Notes: generated from the sequence alone by a model not told the origin. Positions 44,167 to 53,801 are shown, numbered from the stretch's first letter. The stretch: 64,000 nucleotides of DNA from Candidatus Melainabacteria bacterium (GCA_003153555.1 PLZS01000060.1:146899-210898); one strand, 5' to 3'. Made by a program: numbers and translations.

Positions 44167-44189
44167 AAGTTTCCTGACCCGTATCGCCC

Positions 44190-45380
44190 TTAAATGGCTG
44201 CCAAAATTTCTTCTACAAGGTTCACTGCATAATCGCCTTGTCCCAACTGGTCGCGCAATGTGAGCAGTCGCTTGGATGTGTCGGCTCTTAAACCTGGGAC
44301 GTCCAGCAAATCATTCGTGTATTTTACGAGCTGTTGGGCTCGGCAATCTAGTTGAAGTAGTTCAGGGACGACCTCGGTCCCGGCCAGAATATTCGGCATG
44401 CCAATGAAATTGATCCTCTTCAAGAGGCAGTAGACCAGGTATTCACCCCAAGTGACCCGGTAAAAGATCAACATTGGTTTGCCAAAAAGTGTAACTTCTA
44501 ACGTTGTTGTGCCTGATTTTGCCCAGACGATATCGGAAGCAGATATCAAATTGAGATTGTCCTCAGAGCCAATCAGGAAGAGCTTGTTGCCCAGCAAGTG
44601 CTCTAGTTCTGCCTTTTGGATCTGCACTTTTGCCTTCTCACCCAATTCTTCGTTAGCGGCTGAAATTGCGAACTGGATGCCATCTCGCTCGGTACTGATC
44701 GTCTTGATTGCGTCTAATATAATTGGCATGAAGTTGTTTACTTCCCGCCGTCTGCTCCCCACGAACAGCCCAATGATCGGCTTTTTAGGGTCTATTTTGT
44801 AGAGCGCGCAGAACTCTTCTTTTGACGGCATATCCGCGGTGGCGGGAATATTTTTCAGCAAAGGGTGCCCCACAAACCGCACAGGCACGTTACTCTTTCT
44901 GTAAATCGCGACTTCAAATGGAAATATGACCAGCATTTTGGTCACTGTTTGCGCGATCGTCTTGATCCGCCAGGGGCGTGAACCCCAGACTTGAGGCGAG
45001 GTGAAGTAGAGAATTGGAAGCTGGGGAAACTTGGCGCGAATATCTGTCGCTAGTTTTAGGTTAAATGTGCCCATGTCCACAAGCAGGATGGCATCTGGTT
45101 TTCGTTCAATGATCTTGTCAATCAATTCCTTTTTAAGATTTACAAAAAACGAGAACTGGTTAAAAATTTCGGCGATACCGGCAACTGTGAAATCCTCGCA
45201 ATTGTGCAAGATCTCGACCCCCTGAGCTGCCATTCCCGATCCACCGCACCCCCAGATTTGCAAATCTGGCGCGCATTTTTTGAGTTCCGGAATCATGCGG
45301 GCCACGTTGCGATCAGCCGATGGATCACCGACCATAACGAAAAGCGACTTGCGTTTCGCTTCTGGCACCGACGAAACCAT
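44190..45380 (-). CDS. lpxB: Lipid-A-disaccharide synthase
   Basis: LpxB joins UDP-2,3-diacylglucosamine and lipid X to form the lipid A disaccharide in the cytoplasm. The 396-residue protein shows the family motifs: MVGDPSADRNVARMIPELK near the start, FCTVAGIAEIFNQF-like DFTVAGIAEIFNQF, MVDMGTFNLKL-type LLVDMGTFNLKLA, YFTSPQVWGSRPWR, FVGHPLL and KSGTTTLEVTLFGKPM. The start ATG (45380) overlaps the menG stop by one base, so translation is coupled. The gene indicates an outer membrane with lipid A. Confidence 0.95.
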   Translation of the reverse strand: MVSSVPEAKRKSLFVMVGDPSADRNVARMIPELKKCAPDLQIWGCGGSGMAAQGVEILHNCEDFTVAGIAEIFNQFSFFVNLKKELIDKIIERKPDAILLVDMGTFNLKLATDIRAKFPQLPILYFTSPQVWGSRPWRIKTIAQTVTKMLVIFPFEVAIYRKSNVPVRFVGHPLLKNIPATADMPSKEEFCALYKIDPKKPIIGLFVGSRRREVNNFMPIILDAIKTISTERDGIQFAISAANEELGEKAKVQIQKAELEHLLGNKLFLIGSEDNLNLISASDIVWAKSGTTTLEVTLFGKPMLIFYRVTWGEYLVYCLLKRINFIGMPNILAGTEVVPELLQLDCRAQQLVKYTNDLLDVPGLRADTSKRLLTLRDQLGQGDYAVNLVEEILAAI

Positions 45381-46132
45381 CAGACCGGAGCACCTGTTGC
45401 CTTGCCGACAGTGCCTCTGTGCAAGGCCACGCTCCCAAGGGCGAGACTGATATGTTTGACGTTTCTCAACCCGGCGCTTTCGAATATCCTGGTGATGCCT
45501 TGCGGGTCTGGGTAGGTACTATTTGATTCTGGAAGGTATGTGTAAGCCTGTTTGTCGGACTGCAACGCCTGGCCAATCAAAGGCACTATTTGCCTGAAGT
45601 AAAACGCAAACAGTTGAGAAAACAAGGGCACTTGTGATTTGCCAAGATCGAGATTGATTACGACTCCGCCTGGCTTAACGACACGCGCCATTTCATCTAT
45701 GCCTTTCTGATAGTCGGTTACATTCCTCAAACCGAAGCTAATGATCGCACCGTCGAAAGTACCATTTTCGAAAGGCAGTTTGAGCGCATCTCCCTGCTCA
45801 AACCGGATCTCTGACCGCTGTTGCTTGGCACTGTTGGCGGCTCTTTGTTCAGCGACGCGAAGCATGTTGGGAGAAAAATCTATGCCAACAACTTGTCCTT
45901 CTTTGCTGAGTCGGTTGGCAATTTGCAGAGTCAAATCGCCGGTTCCGCAACAAACATCAAGATAGACGCCATCGGGTTTAAGGTTCAGCTCTGAAACCGC
46001 ACGCTGCTTCCAGAAGTGATGCATTCCCAAGCTAATCGCGTCGTTAGTAAGGTCGTAACGCTGAGCGATGCGATTGAACTGACGAAGTACGTACTCCGCT
46101 TTCTCTTCGGCAGTTGGCAGTGAAAAGGACAT
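45380..46132 (-). CDS. ubiE: Demethylmenaquinone/ubiquinone methyltransferase (UbiE/MenG)
   Basis: This 250-residue SAM methyltransferase does the C-methylation in menaquinone or ubiquinone synthesis. The family motifs are YDLTNDAISLGMHHFWK, DVCCGTGDLT, GIDFSPNML, FDGAIISFGLRNV and VKPGG. The last ~35 residues (SAGLRNVKHISLALGSVALHRG) are the family C-terminus. It sits 5 bp after secG and shares a base with lpxB, forming the envelope/membrane operon. Confidence 0.93.
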   Translation of the reverse strand: MSFSLPTAEEKAEYVLRQFNRIAQRYDLTNDAISLGMHHFWKQRAVSELNLKPDGVYLDVCCGTGDLTLQIANRLSKEGQVVGIDFSPNMLRVAEQRAANSAKQQRSEIRFEQGDALKLPFENGTFDGAIISFGLRNVTDYQKGIDEMARVVKPGGVVINLDLGKSQVPLFSQLFAFYFRQIVPLIGQALQSDKQAYTYLPESNSTYPDPQGITRIFESAGLRNVKHISLALGSVALHRGTVGKATGAPV

Positions 46133-46137
46133 GAATC

Positions 46138-46380
46138 CTATTTAACGAGACCGAATCCAAGAATTAAACAGACAGCCATGAATGAGAGAACGATTCCCCA
46201 TGTCAACCTGTCAAGGCCGGCTTCCGCGCCTCGTTTGCCACTAAATATCGTCGCGCCGCTGCCAATTCCGCCCATACCTTCGCCTTTCGGTTGGTGCAAA
46301 AGTATCAGGCCGACCATCGCCAAGCCCAGTAAGGCTTCGCTGATTAGCAAAATGACGTAAGGTAAACTCATCGAACCCAT
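46138..46380 (-). CDS. secG: Preprotein translocase subunit SecG
   Basis: The 80-residue protein has two membrane helices (residues ~7-26 and ~56-77) joined by a Gly-rich loop (GEGMGGIGSGATIFSGKRG), the SecG pattern. It helps the SecYEG channel. GAGG lies 8 nt before ATG 46380. It is the first gene of the operon secG-ubiE-lpxB-msbA. Confidence 0.93.
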   Translation of the reverse strand: MGSMSLPYVILLISEALLGLAMVGLILLHQPKGEGMGGIGSGATIFSGKRGAEAGLDRLTWGIVLSFMAVCLILGFGLVK

Positions 46381-46695
46381 GTGAACACCCTCTATACCGG
46401 CTCATGCCACGAAACGACGGCACTGACTGATCCGGATTATAGCGTATTGGCGGCGCGAATCAGCGAGCCTTCAACAAGAGTAAAGAATGTTGGACACAAT
46501 CCCGAGTGGTATCGGATGCAGTATCAGGTTCGAAGCAATAATTGTTAGACAGAGATACAACCAACCTGTTGATCGTACAAATCAAGGCTTGTTTCCATGG
46601 GCTTTTCCATGGTAATTATTAGTTATGAACATTCGAAGTATTCCAACTGTCTGTCGAGGCGGAAAATCGAGTGATACTGGCAAAGGGAGCGACCA
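46381..46695. other. Divergent intergenic region, secG operon and kinase gene
   Basis: About 315 bp without an accepted gene. TTTCCATGG and TTTTCCATGG stand 12 bp apart near 46600, each holding a CCATGG palindrome. A 24-codon frame (46625-46699) ends in an ATGA overlap with the kinase start but has no ribosome site, so I do not call it. Confidence 0.4.
46436..46441 (-). promoter_or_regulatory. Likely -10 element of the secG operon
   Basis: TATAAT (minus strand, 46441-46436) is a perfect -10 hexamer, 55 nt upstream of secG. No clear -35 sequence lies at normal distance. Confidence 0.45.
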
Positions 46696-48537
46696 ATGAA
46701 GTTCCTCGTCATTGGACTCAAGTCTGACGAACGGACAACCATTAAGAAGACGCTCACTAGCATTGCTGGGCTGGATCCTGACCTGCAATTGTCAGGTCAT
46801 TCTGTTGAAGGCCTATTTAAAATTCGCAGTTTTCAGCCCGATATTGTTTTACTTGACGATAATATGTTGGATGCCGCGATGCTCATTCAGCTTCGCCAAT
46901 CTAAGCCTGACGCGTTGATCTATGTGATAGTCGATTCTCAAACTGACCTGCGTGCCTGCGAGCTAATTCGAAAGGGCGCAACAGATTTGATTTCGCGCGA
47001 CCAGCTCAACAGTGAGTCTTTCACGTCCCTTATCACTCGGGCTGCCGAAAGGATTAGGGGTAGCGGACAATTTAATAGCAATGAATTGAATAAGGCAAAC
47101 GCTAGGCTCTCCAATATTGCTAACACGTTGTCAAACCTTTCCTGGGTATCAGATGAATCCGGCGATCGAATTTTGTTCAACGACAAATGGCTGAAGTTCA
47201 CAGGTCGCACTCTGGAACAAGAGTGTGGCAAAAAGTGGGCTGAATTGGTTCATCCTCAGGATTTGAGGAAGTTCTGGGCGGTCTACACAAAAGCGTGCCG
47301 CGACCATACGCCTTACCATATTGAATACCGGCTTAAAAAGTCAGATGGGCAGTTCCGTTTCATGTGGGAGTCGGGGGCGCCACAGTTTGATCCGGCTGGA
47401 CACTTTATCGGACTAATTGGATCATGTGCTGACATAATTGAGACAAGATTCACTCAGCACTCGTTGCCGGCTCTTCGTGAAACCGTGCAGCTATTCACTA
47501 CTCTAGACAACGCTCCAATCGGCGTTTGGAAGCTTGATTCCAATTTGGTGATTACAAAAGCGAATCCCGCTGTTGCCACTCTATTCAGTGTTGCTCCAGA
47601 GCGGCTTGTCGGATTGTCATTTCCAGCGCTAGTTTCCTCGATGCCTGAGAACGCTTTCATTCGCGTTTTGGAAAAGGGCGAACGTATTAAATTGGAAAAT
47701 CATCCCGTTACATTGGCGCTCGATGAGCAGCGAAGAAAAGTGTTTTTGGACCTTGCCGCGTGGCCCTTGAGAGACAAATCAAATAATGTCGTTGGCGTTT
47801 GTGTCAGCACTGCGGAAGTCACACAGAGGCTATTGCAAGAGCAACAACGTGATGATTTTGTCGCCACGTTGGTGCACGATTTAAAGACGCCATTGATTGG
47901 CGCCGATCAAGCTTTGGAAGCAATGATCAGAGGTTGTTTGGGACCGATTGATCCAGGTCAATCGGAATTACTTTCGATGCTTAAACGAAGCAATCAGCAT
48001 TTGTTGACGATGGTGCAAAATCTGATCGAAGCTTATCGATACGATGCTGGTGAGGCACGTATGTCGGTTGAAGAATTCAGCCTGTTCGAATTGATCGATG
48101 TTTCTTTGGAAGAGCTGAGCGCGTGGGCTCAACACAAAGAAATAACCATGCGTTCAAGTTTTCCGCGAGGCACTGGCCGAGTTCTCGGTGATCGTCTGTC
48201 GATCAGGCGTGTTCTCCTCAACCTGCTCGATAATGCTCTCAAATTTACTCCCAAGGACGGTTTGATAGAAGTGTCCGCAGACGAAGATGACGACGACATC
48301 ATTTTTAGGGTCAGCGACACAGGAGTTGGCATTCCGGAAGCTGAATTAGGAAACCTGTTCCTTCGTTACTGGCAAAGTGATAGCGCTAAACAGCACACTC
48401 CTGGTACAGGGTTAGGTTTATATCTTTGTCGCCAGATAGTTACCGCTCATGGTGGCACAATCTCTGTCGCTAGTAAAATTGGTGAAGGCACTACATTTAG
48501 TGTCGTGTTACCAAAGCAGCCTCCGCCTCAAAATTAG
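46696..48537 (+). CDS. REC-PAS-PAS hybrid sensor histidine kinase
   Basis: The 613-residue protein has no membrane helix. Residues ~1-115 are receiver-like (MKFLVIGLKSDERTT, FQPDIVLLDDNMLDA, DALIYVIVDS, KGATDLI). PAS domains span ~145-255 (DESGDRILFNDKWLKFTGR) and ~268-378. HisKA has VATLVHDLKTPLIG with the phospho-His near 398. HATPase shows LLDNALKFTP, DTGVGIP and GTGLGLYL. The N-terminal receiver suggests a relay in the cytoplasm. AGGGAG precedes ATG 46696. No partner regulator is adjacent. Confidence 0.92.
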   Translation: MKFLVIGLKSDERTTIKKTLTSIAGLDPDLQLSGHSVEGLFKIRSFQPDIVLLDDNMLDAAMLIQLRQSKPDALIYVIVDSQTDLRACELIRKGATDLISRDQLNSESFTSLITRAAERIRGSGQFNSNELNKANARLSNIANTLSNLSWVSDESGDRILFNDKWLKFTGRTLEQECGKKWAELVHPQDLRKFWAVYTKACRDHTPYHIEYRLKKSDGQFRFMWESGAPQFDPAGHFIGLIGSCADIIETRFTQHSLPALRETVQLFTTLDNAPIGVWKLDSNLVITKANPAVATLFSVAPERLVGLSFPALVSSMPENAFIRVLEKGERIKLENHPVTLALDEQRRKVFLDLAAWPLRDKSNNVVGVCVSTAEVTQRLLQEQQRDDFVATLVHDLKTPLIGADQALEAMIRGCLGPIDPGQSELLSMLKRSNQHLLTMVQNLIEAYRYDAGEARMSVEEFSLFELIDVSLEELSAWAQHKEITMRSSFPRGTGRVLGDRLSIRRVLLNLLDNALKFTPKDGLIEVSADEDDDDIIFRVSDTGVGIPEAELGNLFLRYWQSDSAKQHTPGTGLGLYLCRQIVTAHGGTISVASKIGEGTTFSVVLPKQPPPQN

Positions 48538-48640
48538 CTTTGGGAACGGATATTTTAAAATCTCGTCAGCATCATCAAAGCTTCATAAAAATACGGGCGC
48601 TCCCATATATTATGTTTGATGATAAGTTCTGGAGTCTGCG

Positions 48641-49171
48641 ATGAATAAATTTGCCGTTCTGGGTGTTTTGCTGGCGTGGATGCCCTTCAGTGCTGCGTTG
48701 GCATCGAGCGCCTCGCAGGCTAGAGCCGCTCAGTTCAGCGGAGCCAGTGACGAGCTTCAAGCAGATATTCCAGAGCATCGGGCTAGCTGGAAGATATCCA
48801 TGGAGAGAGCTCTTGGATATGTTAAGAACGGAGATTTTGTCGAGGCTCAAAAAATGGTCGACATGGCGCGTAAAGAAGCGAACGCCATTGGTCAATCTGA
48901 CCCAAGTCTTGCCGAAACGGAAAAAATGGCCGGCGATATATTTCTTGCTCAAAACAATTTGGATAGTGCTGAAAGGTCCTATCGCCGTTCCGTTTATTTG
49001 TTCGGGCGCGCTATCTCTCCTGATAAAAGCGAGTTCGCAGCCGCACTGAGTTCATACGCCTCATTTTTGAAAAATTCAAACCGGATCAGAGAAGCTAGTA
49101 AATTTGAGGCTCGCGCAAATTTGCTGCGCGGTAATGATAATTCCACAGCTGAAAGCAATCGCTCGTTGTAG
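48641..49171 (+). CDS. Secreted TPR-like small protein
   Basis: The 176-residue protein begins with a signal peptide (MNKFAVLGVLLAWMPFSAALA). The mature part has helical pairs in TPR style, for example ALGYVKNGDFVEAQKMVDMARK, AGDIFLAQNNLDSAERSYRRSVYLF and SYASFLKNSNRIREASKFEAR. No other domain is seen. Like the other TPR proteins here it is likely an envelope binding protein. It follows the REC-PAS kinase by 103 bp. Confidence 0.8.
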   Translation: MNKFAVLGVLLAWMPFSAALASSASQARAAQFSGASDELQADIPEHRASWKISMERALGYVKNGDFVEAQKMVDMARKEANAIGQSDPSLAETEKMAGDIFLAQNNLDSAERSYRRSVYLFGRAISPDKSEFAAALSSYASFLKNSNRIREASKFEARANLLRGNDNSTAESNRSL

Positions 49172-49253
49172 TTAGTCCGCTCGATTCTGTCACCAAATGT
49201 GGTGGCCCTTCTTTGTGATTTGTTATTGTTCGATGCCAATTTAATAAACCTAT

Positions 49254-49295
49254 GGGTTGTTAATATGATCAGTTCCACAATCCACGGGTTGTTAA
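49254..49295 (+). repeat. Direct repeat GGGTTGTTAA upstream of DUF1269 gene
   Basis: GGGTTGTTAA occurs at 49254-49263 and 49286-49295, 32 bp apart. Spacing of three helical turns is like that of paired activator sites, but this is only suggestive. Confidence 0.4.
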
Positions 49296-49388
49296 CTCAT
49301 CCATAACACTTAGGGATCATGAACCATAGTTCAATGTGCTGTAGAATGAGCCCAGCATCCAAAACTGAATATTTTTGAGGAGGTCGAC

Positions 49389-49904
49389 GTGAGCGACTTA
49401 GTTGTAATTGCATATGATGATATACACAAAGCTGAAGAGGTCAGAATCACACTGGCGAAGCTTCAGCATGAATACTTGATTGACCTGGAAGACGCTGTTG
49501 TCGTAACCAAGGACGCCAATGGTAAGGCCAAGCTACACCAATCTGTTAGCTTAACAGCAGTCGGCGCTTTGCAAGGTGGCATGTTGGGTGCCCTGCTCGG
49601 TTTGGTTCTCTTGAATCCATTGTTCGGGATGGTTTTGGGTGGCGCTGCAGGAGCTCTCTCTGGCAAAATGACCGACCTCGGCATCGACGACGATTTCATC
49701 AAGGAATTGGCTACCACATTGCAGCCTAATACTTCGGCCTTGTTCATTTTGGTCAAGAAAGTGACGATCGACAAAGTGCTGCCTAAATTGGAAGGTACCG
49801 GCGGCAAGATCCTCCGGACCTCATTGGCCAGTCTTGACGAAGCTAAGCTGCAAGCCGCGCTCGACAGCCACCGCAATGAAGTTGCCGGAACACCGACGAT
49901 CTAA
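49389..49904 (+). CDS. DUF1269 domain membrane protein
   Basis: This 171-residue protein starts at GTG 49389, with GAGGAGG 5 nt before. Residues 1-50 form a ferredoxin-like alpha/beta unit (DLVVIAYDDIHKAEEVRITL). Residues ~58-98 are Gly-rich hydrophobic (GALQGGMLGALLGLVLLNPLFGMVLGGAAGAL), a helical hairpin. The rest (LQPNTSALFILVKKV) fits the DUF1269 fold. Function unknown; relatives are often stress-related. A strong terminator follows. Confidence 0.88.
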   Translation: MSDLVVIAYDDIHKAEEVRITLAKLQHEYLIDLEDAVVVTKDANGKAKLHQSVSLTAVGALQGGMLGALLGLVLLNPLFGMVLGGAAGALSGKMTDLGIDDDFIKELATTLQPNTSALFILVKKVTIDKVLPKLEGTGGKILRTSLASLDEAKLQAALDSHRNEVAGTPTI

Positions 49905-49950
49905 CAATCCGGAATCATTTCTGCCCCTATAAGGCAAGTTATGAAACAAC

Positions 49951-49986
49951 AGCACCTTGCCGCATGACGGCTGGGTGCTTGTTTTA
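49951..49986 (+). terminator. Intrinsic terminator after DUF1269 gene
   Basis: AGCACCT (49951-49957) pairs with GGGTGCT (49973-49979) with one G.U, and GCCG pairs with CGGC inside. TGTTTT follows at once (49980-49985). It stands 46 nt after the stop. Confidence 0.7.
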
Positions 49987-50357
49987 GTCGCAACCGTAAC
50001 CAGCGTTTAGCACACGGGATTCGGAGCAGGGCTTTGGTCCGCAGGCGTCTTGGCCGGCGCGCACAGGGCGCATTGCTGAAAATATTCCGGTACCGCCTAT
50101 GATACCGATCGATCATGTTTTGGGAGCAATGATATTTGTGTTTTGCTGCGCCAAGTTGGACCAGCGATTTATTCGGATCATTTACCGTTCTTTGTAAAAG
50201 TGTCTTTGGGAAGGAAGTAAAAATTTCCAGAATCATTGCTGCTATCACAATCAAGTTCTACGGTTGGAACAACAATTTTAGTTGTTCCGATGATCTGATT
50301 TACTTGTGCAGGCGAACCTGGCAGAGGCTCTCTCTACCAGGCGATGGCAGAATGATA
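49987..50357. other. Intergenic stretch, nothing recognised
   Basis: About 370 bp without a gene, tRNA or clear repeat. The minus frame at 49901-50254 is arginine/cysteine-rich, spans the terminator and is not coding. The plus frame at 50136-50438 runs into the next gene. Confidence 0.45.
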
Positions 50358-51476
50358 TTAGACTTCGATGTTGATTTCGGAGAAACAACGCTCCAGTTCG
50401 CTCAGTTGGATATTGATTTCGCCTTGTATAAATCCTGAGCGGTCCTTTATGGCCGATTTGCTGGCATCGCATATGGTGACCATGCGTGTGCTCTCGTTGT
50501 AGTCGACAAGGGCGTATGCATGTGCGCTTTTTAGCGTCAGTCCCCTGGCCTGGCGTTCCGCAACTCTTCTATGGGAAACGTATCCCGATGTCTCTGCGCA
50601 TTCGCCTTCACCAATTCGCAGAGTGATTGTTTTGTAGTTTTTCAGCGCTTGCAAAATCGCCTGACGATTTCGCATGTCACTCGCTTCAGTGCTAAGTGGA
50701 TTATTTCGTTGTAGCGAAATCGACTGTGATTGACTACCGGTCAAAAGTTCAAAAGCGTCTCTGACAATGCCCCACCGTTGTTGGGTGATGCGCATAATTT
50801 GTTGGTGAATACCGTAAGCTTTTTCAAGAAGCGTTACGAATTGACTGCCGTCTGTGCTGCAGGAGCCAACCATCTTTTCTTGAAGCGTAGTTTCTTTCAC
50901 TTTGATTGGATGATTTGGATCGCCTGGGAATGTGACAGTATAGGAATTATCCTCATTGCTTTCGATCATCTTTCTGATTCGCTTGTCGCCACTGGGAGTC
51001 GCAGCCAACGCTACCAAAGCTGCAGCAAAGTTGACGTCTGCAACTGCACCTTGAACAATCATTGTTGGGTCGATGCGATTTTTGGGATAAACATTTGCCT
51101 GAACATCTTCTTTCTTAGCCAGTTGATCTAGTGTTCTTTGTGCTTTGTCCCGATATCTTGGGTCAGTCAACCTGTCGAAGTCATTTAGTTCAAGCGACAT
51201 CTCGGTTGTTCCTAAGTTTCCCCTATAGTGATAAAGAAATGCGGACGCGAGTGCATCTTCGCGTTTCATCTCGGGTTTTGCGATCATGCGCAGAACGTCA
51301 GTGCGTCCGATGTGTCCGTCGCCGTCGTAATCTAAAGAGCAAAAATTGCGTTTGATGTAAGCGGAAACTCCCGCTACTGATCGCAGTTCTTGGGATTGTG
51401 ACTGGACCGCTTGATTTTGAAATACTAAACCGTATAAGTTTGTCGTATCGGTTGTTGATGTTGCACTGGAAGCCAT
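50358..51476 (-). CDS. EF-hand and calpain-like protein, catalytic Cys missing
   Basis: The 372-residue protein has an EF-hand calcium loop near residue 49 (DYDGDGHIGRTDV). The later part follows calpain C2 proteases: QGAVADVNFAAALVALA aligns with the active-site QGxxGDCWFLAAL, but Cys is Val and Trp is Asn. The His motif (SAHAYALVDYN) is kept, while the Asn region reads ICDASKS. It is probably an inactive, calcium-binding relative. Start ATG 51476 is my choice; it has no signal peptide. Function unknown. Confidence 0.7.
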   Translation of the reverse strand: MASSATSTTDTTNLYGLVFQNQAVQSQSQELRSVAGVSAYIKRNFCSLDYDGDGHIGRTDVLRMIAKPEMKREDALASAFLYHYRGNLGTTEMSLELNDFDRLTDPRYRDKAQRTLDQLAKKEDVQANVYPKNRIDPTMIVQGAVADVNFAAALVALAATPSGDKRIRKMIESNEDNSYTVTFPGDPNHPIKVKETTLQEKMVGSCSTDGSQFVTLLEKAYGIHQQIMRITQQRWGIVRDAFELLTGSQSQSISLQRNNPLSTEASDMRNRQAILQALKNYKTITLRIGEGECAETSGYVSHRRVAERQARGLTLKSAHAYALVDYNESTRMVTICDASKSAIKDRSGFIQGEINIQLSELERCFSEINIEV

Positions 51477-51557
51477 TGTTCATCTGCCGTTCTAGATCAA
51501 AGAGTATTGCCCAACTGTTTAGTTAAACGTGGGAGCCTATTTATTTAGGAGGAGTTT

Positions 51558-53273
51558 TTATAATTCTGAGAGGGCGCGAATAATATCTGCGCGAGTGATG
51601 ATGCCAGCAAGACGCTGACCGCTAGTAACTGGCAAGCGATTAATACTCTTGGCATCCATGAGGGATATAGCTTTAATTAGCAGATCTTCGGATTCGACCG
51701 AAATAGGTTCTGGTGTCATAAGTTCTTGGACTCTTTCCTGAGACCGTTCGATCAGATCATTTTTTGTCAGCACACCGACAAGACGTCCCGAATGTGTGAC
51801 TGGAAAACCCTTGTGTTTCGAAGAGCGCGTGAACTCTAGAGCTTGCTCTCGAGACATGCTGGCATCAAGCGTTTCGACTCGTGGCTGCATGCATTCGCCA
51901 ACTGTTAAAAGATCGAGGGGACCTGAGTTGGAAGTTTCGGGCAGGTGAATTCCATCCAGCTCCAGCAGCCGATCGTACACCGAGCCCGCAAACAAGCTTT
52001 CACCGATAAAGTAGGCGGTAATGGAGCTAATCATCAGTGGCAGAAGCAAATTAAAGTCCGCCGTGATTTCAAAAACGATAACCGCGGCAGTAACAGGCAC
52101 GCGAGCAACCGCTGCAAAAAAGGCTCCCATGCCTGCCAGTGCTAGAGTCAGTGGGGCGTGAGTTGCAAGAGGCAGTAAGAGCGTTTCTCCAAAGCCGACG
52201 ACGTAGCCAATCGCTGCACCGATTGTCAAAGCTGGTGCAAATAGTCCGCCCGGTGCGCCAGATCCATAGGCGAGTAGGGTTAGTCCGAAGTTCGCGGCAA
52301 ATACGACCAGGGCAAATTGTAGTCCTCGTCCTTCAAGCAATAACTGTCGCACACCTGCGAAATCGCGAAACGTTTCTGGTAAAAGGGCGATTACCAAGCC
52401 ACATCCAAACCCAGCAAGTCCAACTCTAACCGCGAAGTTTTTACCGAAAATCTTTCGATTCAATTTGGTGCCAGCTAAGATACCTTTGTTAAAAACAACG
52501 CCGATTAGTCCCGCGACGATACCAAGTAATAAGCAAAACGGAATGTCTTGTCCCGTGAATACCGCTTTTGGAAAAGCGGTATTGGCTGTTAAATCGAGGC
52601 TGTGATTACCCATCCACCTTGAAACTATGCCTGCGAAGAAGCACGCCAGCAAGGCAATCGTTACGGTGGCACCAGAAATTTCCCGGAGTAATTCCTCCAA
52701 AACAAATATCAGACCGGCAAGTGGTGCGTTGAATGCCGCGGCTAGCCCGGCTCCAGCACCTGCAGCGATTAGCTGACGTCTATTGCGAAACGACCGCATC
52801 CCCAGTCGATCGAGTATGGCTGCGGCAGCGGCGCCCACCTGAACAGTTGGACCTTCTCTTCCTAACGGCAAGCCTATTCCTAGTGCCACTATTCCTGATA
52901 CCAACTTTGTGATGGCAACCCTGAAGTCTAGCTTCATTGGTACCTTATTCAGTGCCGCTTTAACTTGCGGAATGCCACTGCCTGTGATTTCAGGTGCAAT
53001 ATACTGAATAGCCAATCCACAGGCGGCACCGCCTATTAGCCCCATTGTTGGAAAAACTATAATTGCCGGCACAATCGTCGTCAGGAACGTGCGCAGAGCA
53101 TTGACAGCGCTGACTCCTTCAACAAATATATAGGCAGCTAAAGCTGCAACAGAACCGATTATTGAAGCTTCGAACAATGCGACTAACTTCTTGTTACGCG
53201 CACGTCTGATTAGCTTGGCATGATACCAGTGCAGGAGCCGGTTCAAATGGTCGGGCTTTTGAGCAGTGGTCAT
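51558..53273 (-). CDS. ClC chloride channel/transporter with CBS domains
   Basis: The 571-residue protein has the ClC selectivity motifs: GSGIPQVKAALN, the gating Glu in LGREGPTVQVGA and GGLFAPALTIGA. Residues ~445-565 hold two CBS domains (VGECMQPRVETLDASM.. and MTPEPISVESEDLL), which bind nucleotides and regulate transport. It may be a Cl-/H+ antiporter or channel. Its start overlaps the ruvX stop (ATGA), so ruvX comes first in the same transcript. Confidence 0.93.
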   Translation of the reverse strand: MTTAQKPDHLNRLLHWYHAKLIRRARNKKLVALFEASIIGSVAALAAYIFVEGVSAVNALRTFLTTIVPAIIVFPTMGLIGGAACGLAIQYIAPEITGSGIPQVKAALNKVPMKLDFRVAITKLVSGIVALGIGLPLGREGPTVQVGAAAAAILDRLGMRSFRNRRQLIAAGAGAGLAAAFNAPLAGLIFVLEELLREISGATVTIALLACFFAGIVSRWMGNHSLDLTANTAFPKAVFTGQDIPFCLLLGIVAGLIGVVFNKGILAGTKLNRKIFGKNFAVRVGLAGFGCGLVIALLPETFRDFAGVRQLLLEGRGLQFALVVFAANFGLTLLAYGSGAPGGLFAPALTIGAAIGYVVGFGETLLLPLATHAPLTLALAGMGAFFAAVARVPVTAAVIVFEITADFNLLLPLMISSITAYFIGESLFAGSVYDRLLELDGIHLPETSNSGPLDLLTVGECMQPRVETLDASMSREQALEFTRSSKHKGFPVTHSGRLVGVLTKNDLIERSQERVQELMTPEPISVESEDLLIKAISLMDAKSINRLPVTSGQRLAGIITRADIIRALSEL

Positions 53274-53707
53274 GCCGATGAGGGCGGTTCGTTGCGATCG
53301 AGATATTTTTGCAAAATGATCGCAGCGGCTTGCATATCGACCAGCGCTTTGTTGTGTCCTGTTTTGACGCCTTGCAGAGTAAGTGTGCGAATCGCAGAGA
53401 TGGTAGTCAATCGCTCGTCTTCATAAACTATCGGCAGCCCAGTCGCTCGCGCAAGCTTGCGTCCAAACGACCTCACTTTTTCGGCTTGCTCCCCGACGGA
53501 GCCGTCCATATTCTGTGGAAATCCAAGCACAATTTGCACTGCGCCATGCCTCTCGGCGATTTCTTTCACCGCTTTGACGTCCACTTGCATGTTTTTACGA
53601 TCAATCGTTTCCAATCCGGCCGCCGTTATGCCAAGTGGATCTGAAATCGCTACACCGATTCTTTTATCACCAATGTCAAGACCGATAAGGCGTGGTTTGT
53701 GGCTCAT
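53270..53707 (-). CDS. ruvX: Putative Holliday junction resolvase RuvX/YqgF
   Basis: From ATG 53707 the product is 145 residues; the frame to 53734 needs a TTG start. It has the YqgF RNase-H-fold motifs: LIGLDIGDKRIGVAISDPLG, QIVLGFPQNMDGSVG and IVYEDERLTTISA, and ALVDMQAAAIIL near the end, holding the catalytic acidic residues. It is linked to Holliday junction or rRNA processing. It overlaps the ClC gene by 4 bp. Confidence 0.92.
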   Translation of the reverse strand: MSHKPRLIGLDIGDKRIGVAISDPLGITAAGLETIDRKNMQVDVKAVKEIAERHGAVQIVLGFPQNMDGSVGEQAEKVRSFGRKLARATGLPIVYEDERLTTISAIRTLTLQGVKTGHNKALVDMQAAAIILQKYLDRNEPPSSA

Positions 53708-53801
53708 AGACTCAATTTTACTACTTAGGTTCAAGGTTAGACTTTCATATCATCTAGTTGTTATGTGGGATCTCTCCAGTTAAATCACTTAGAATTAGCC
53801 T

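Noticed and set aside
46625..46699. 24-codon frame overlapping the kinase start as ATGA
   Set aside because: No Shine-Dalgarno and no sequence signal; a chance frame is likely.
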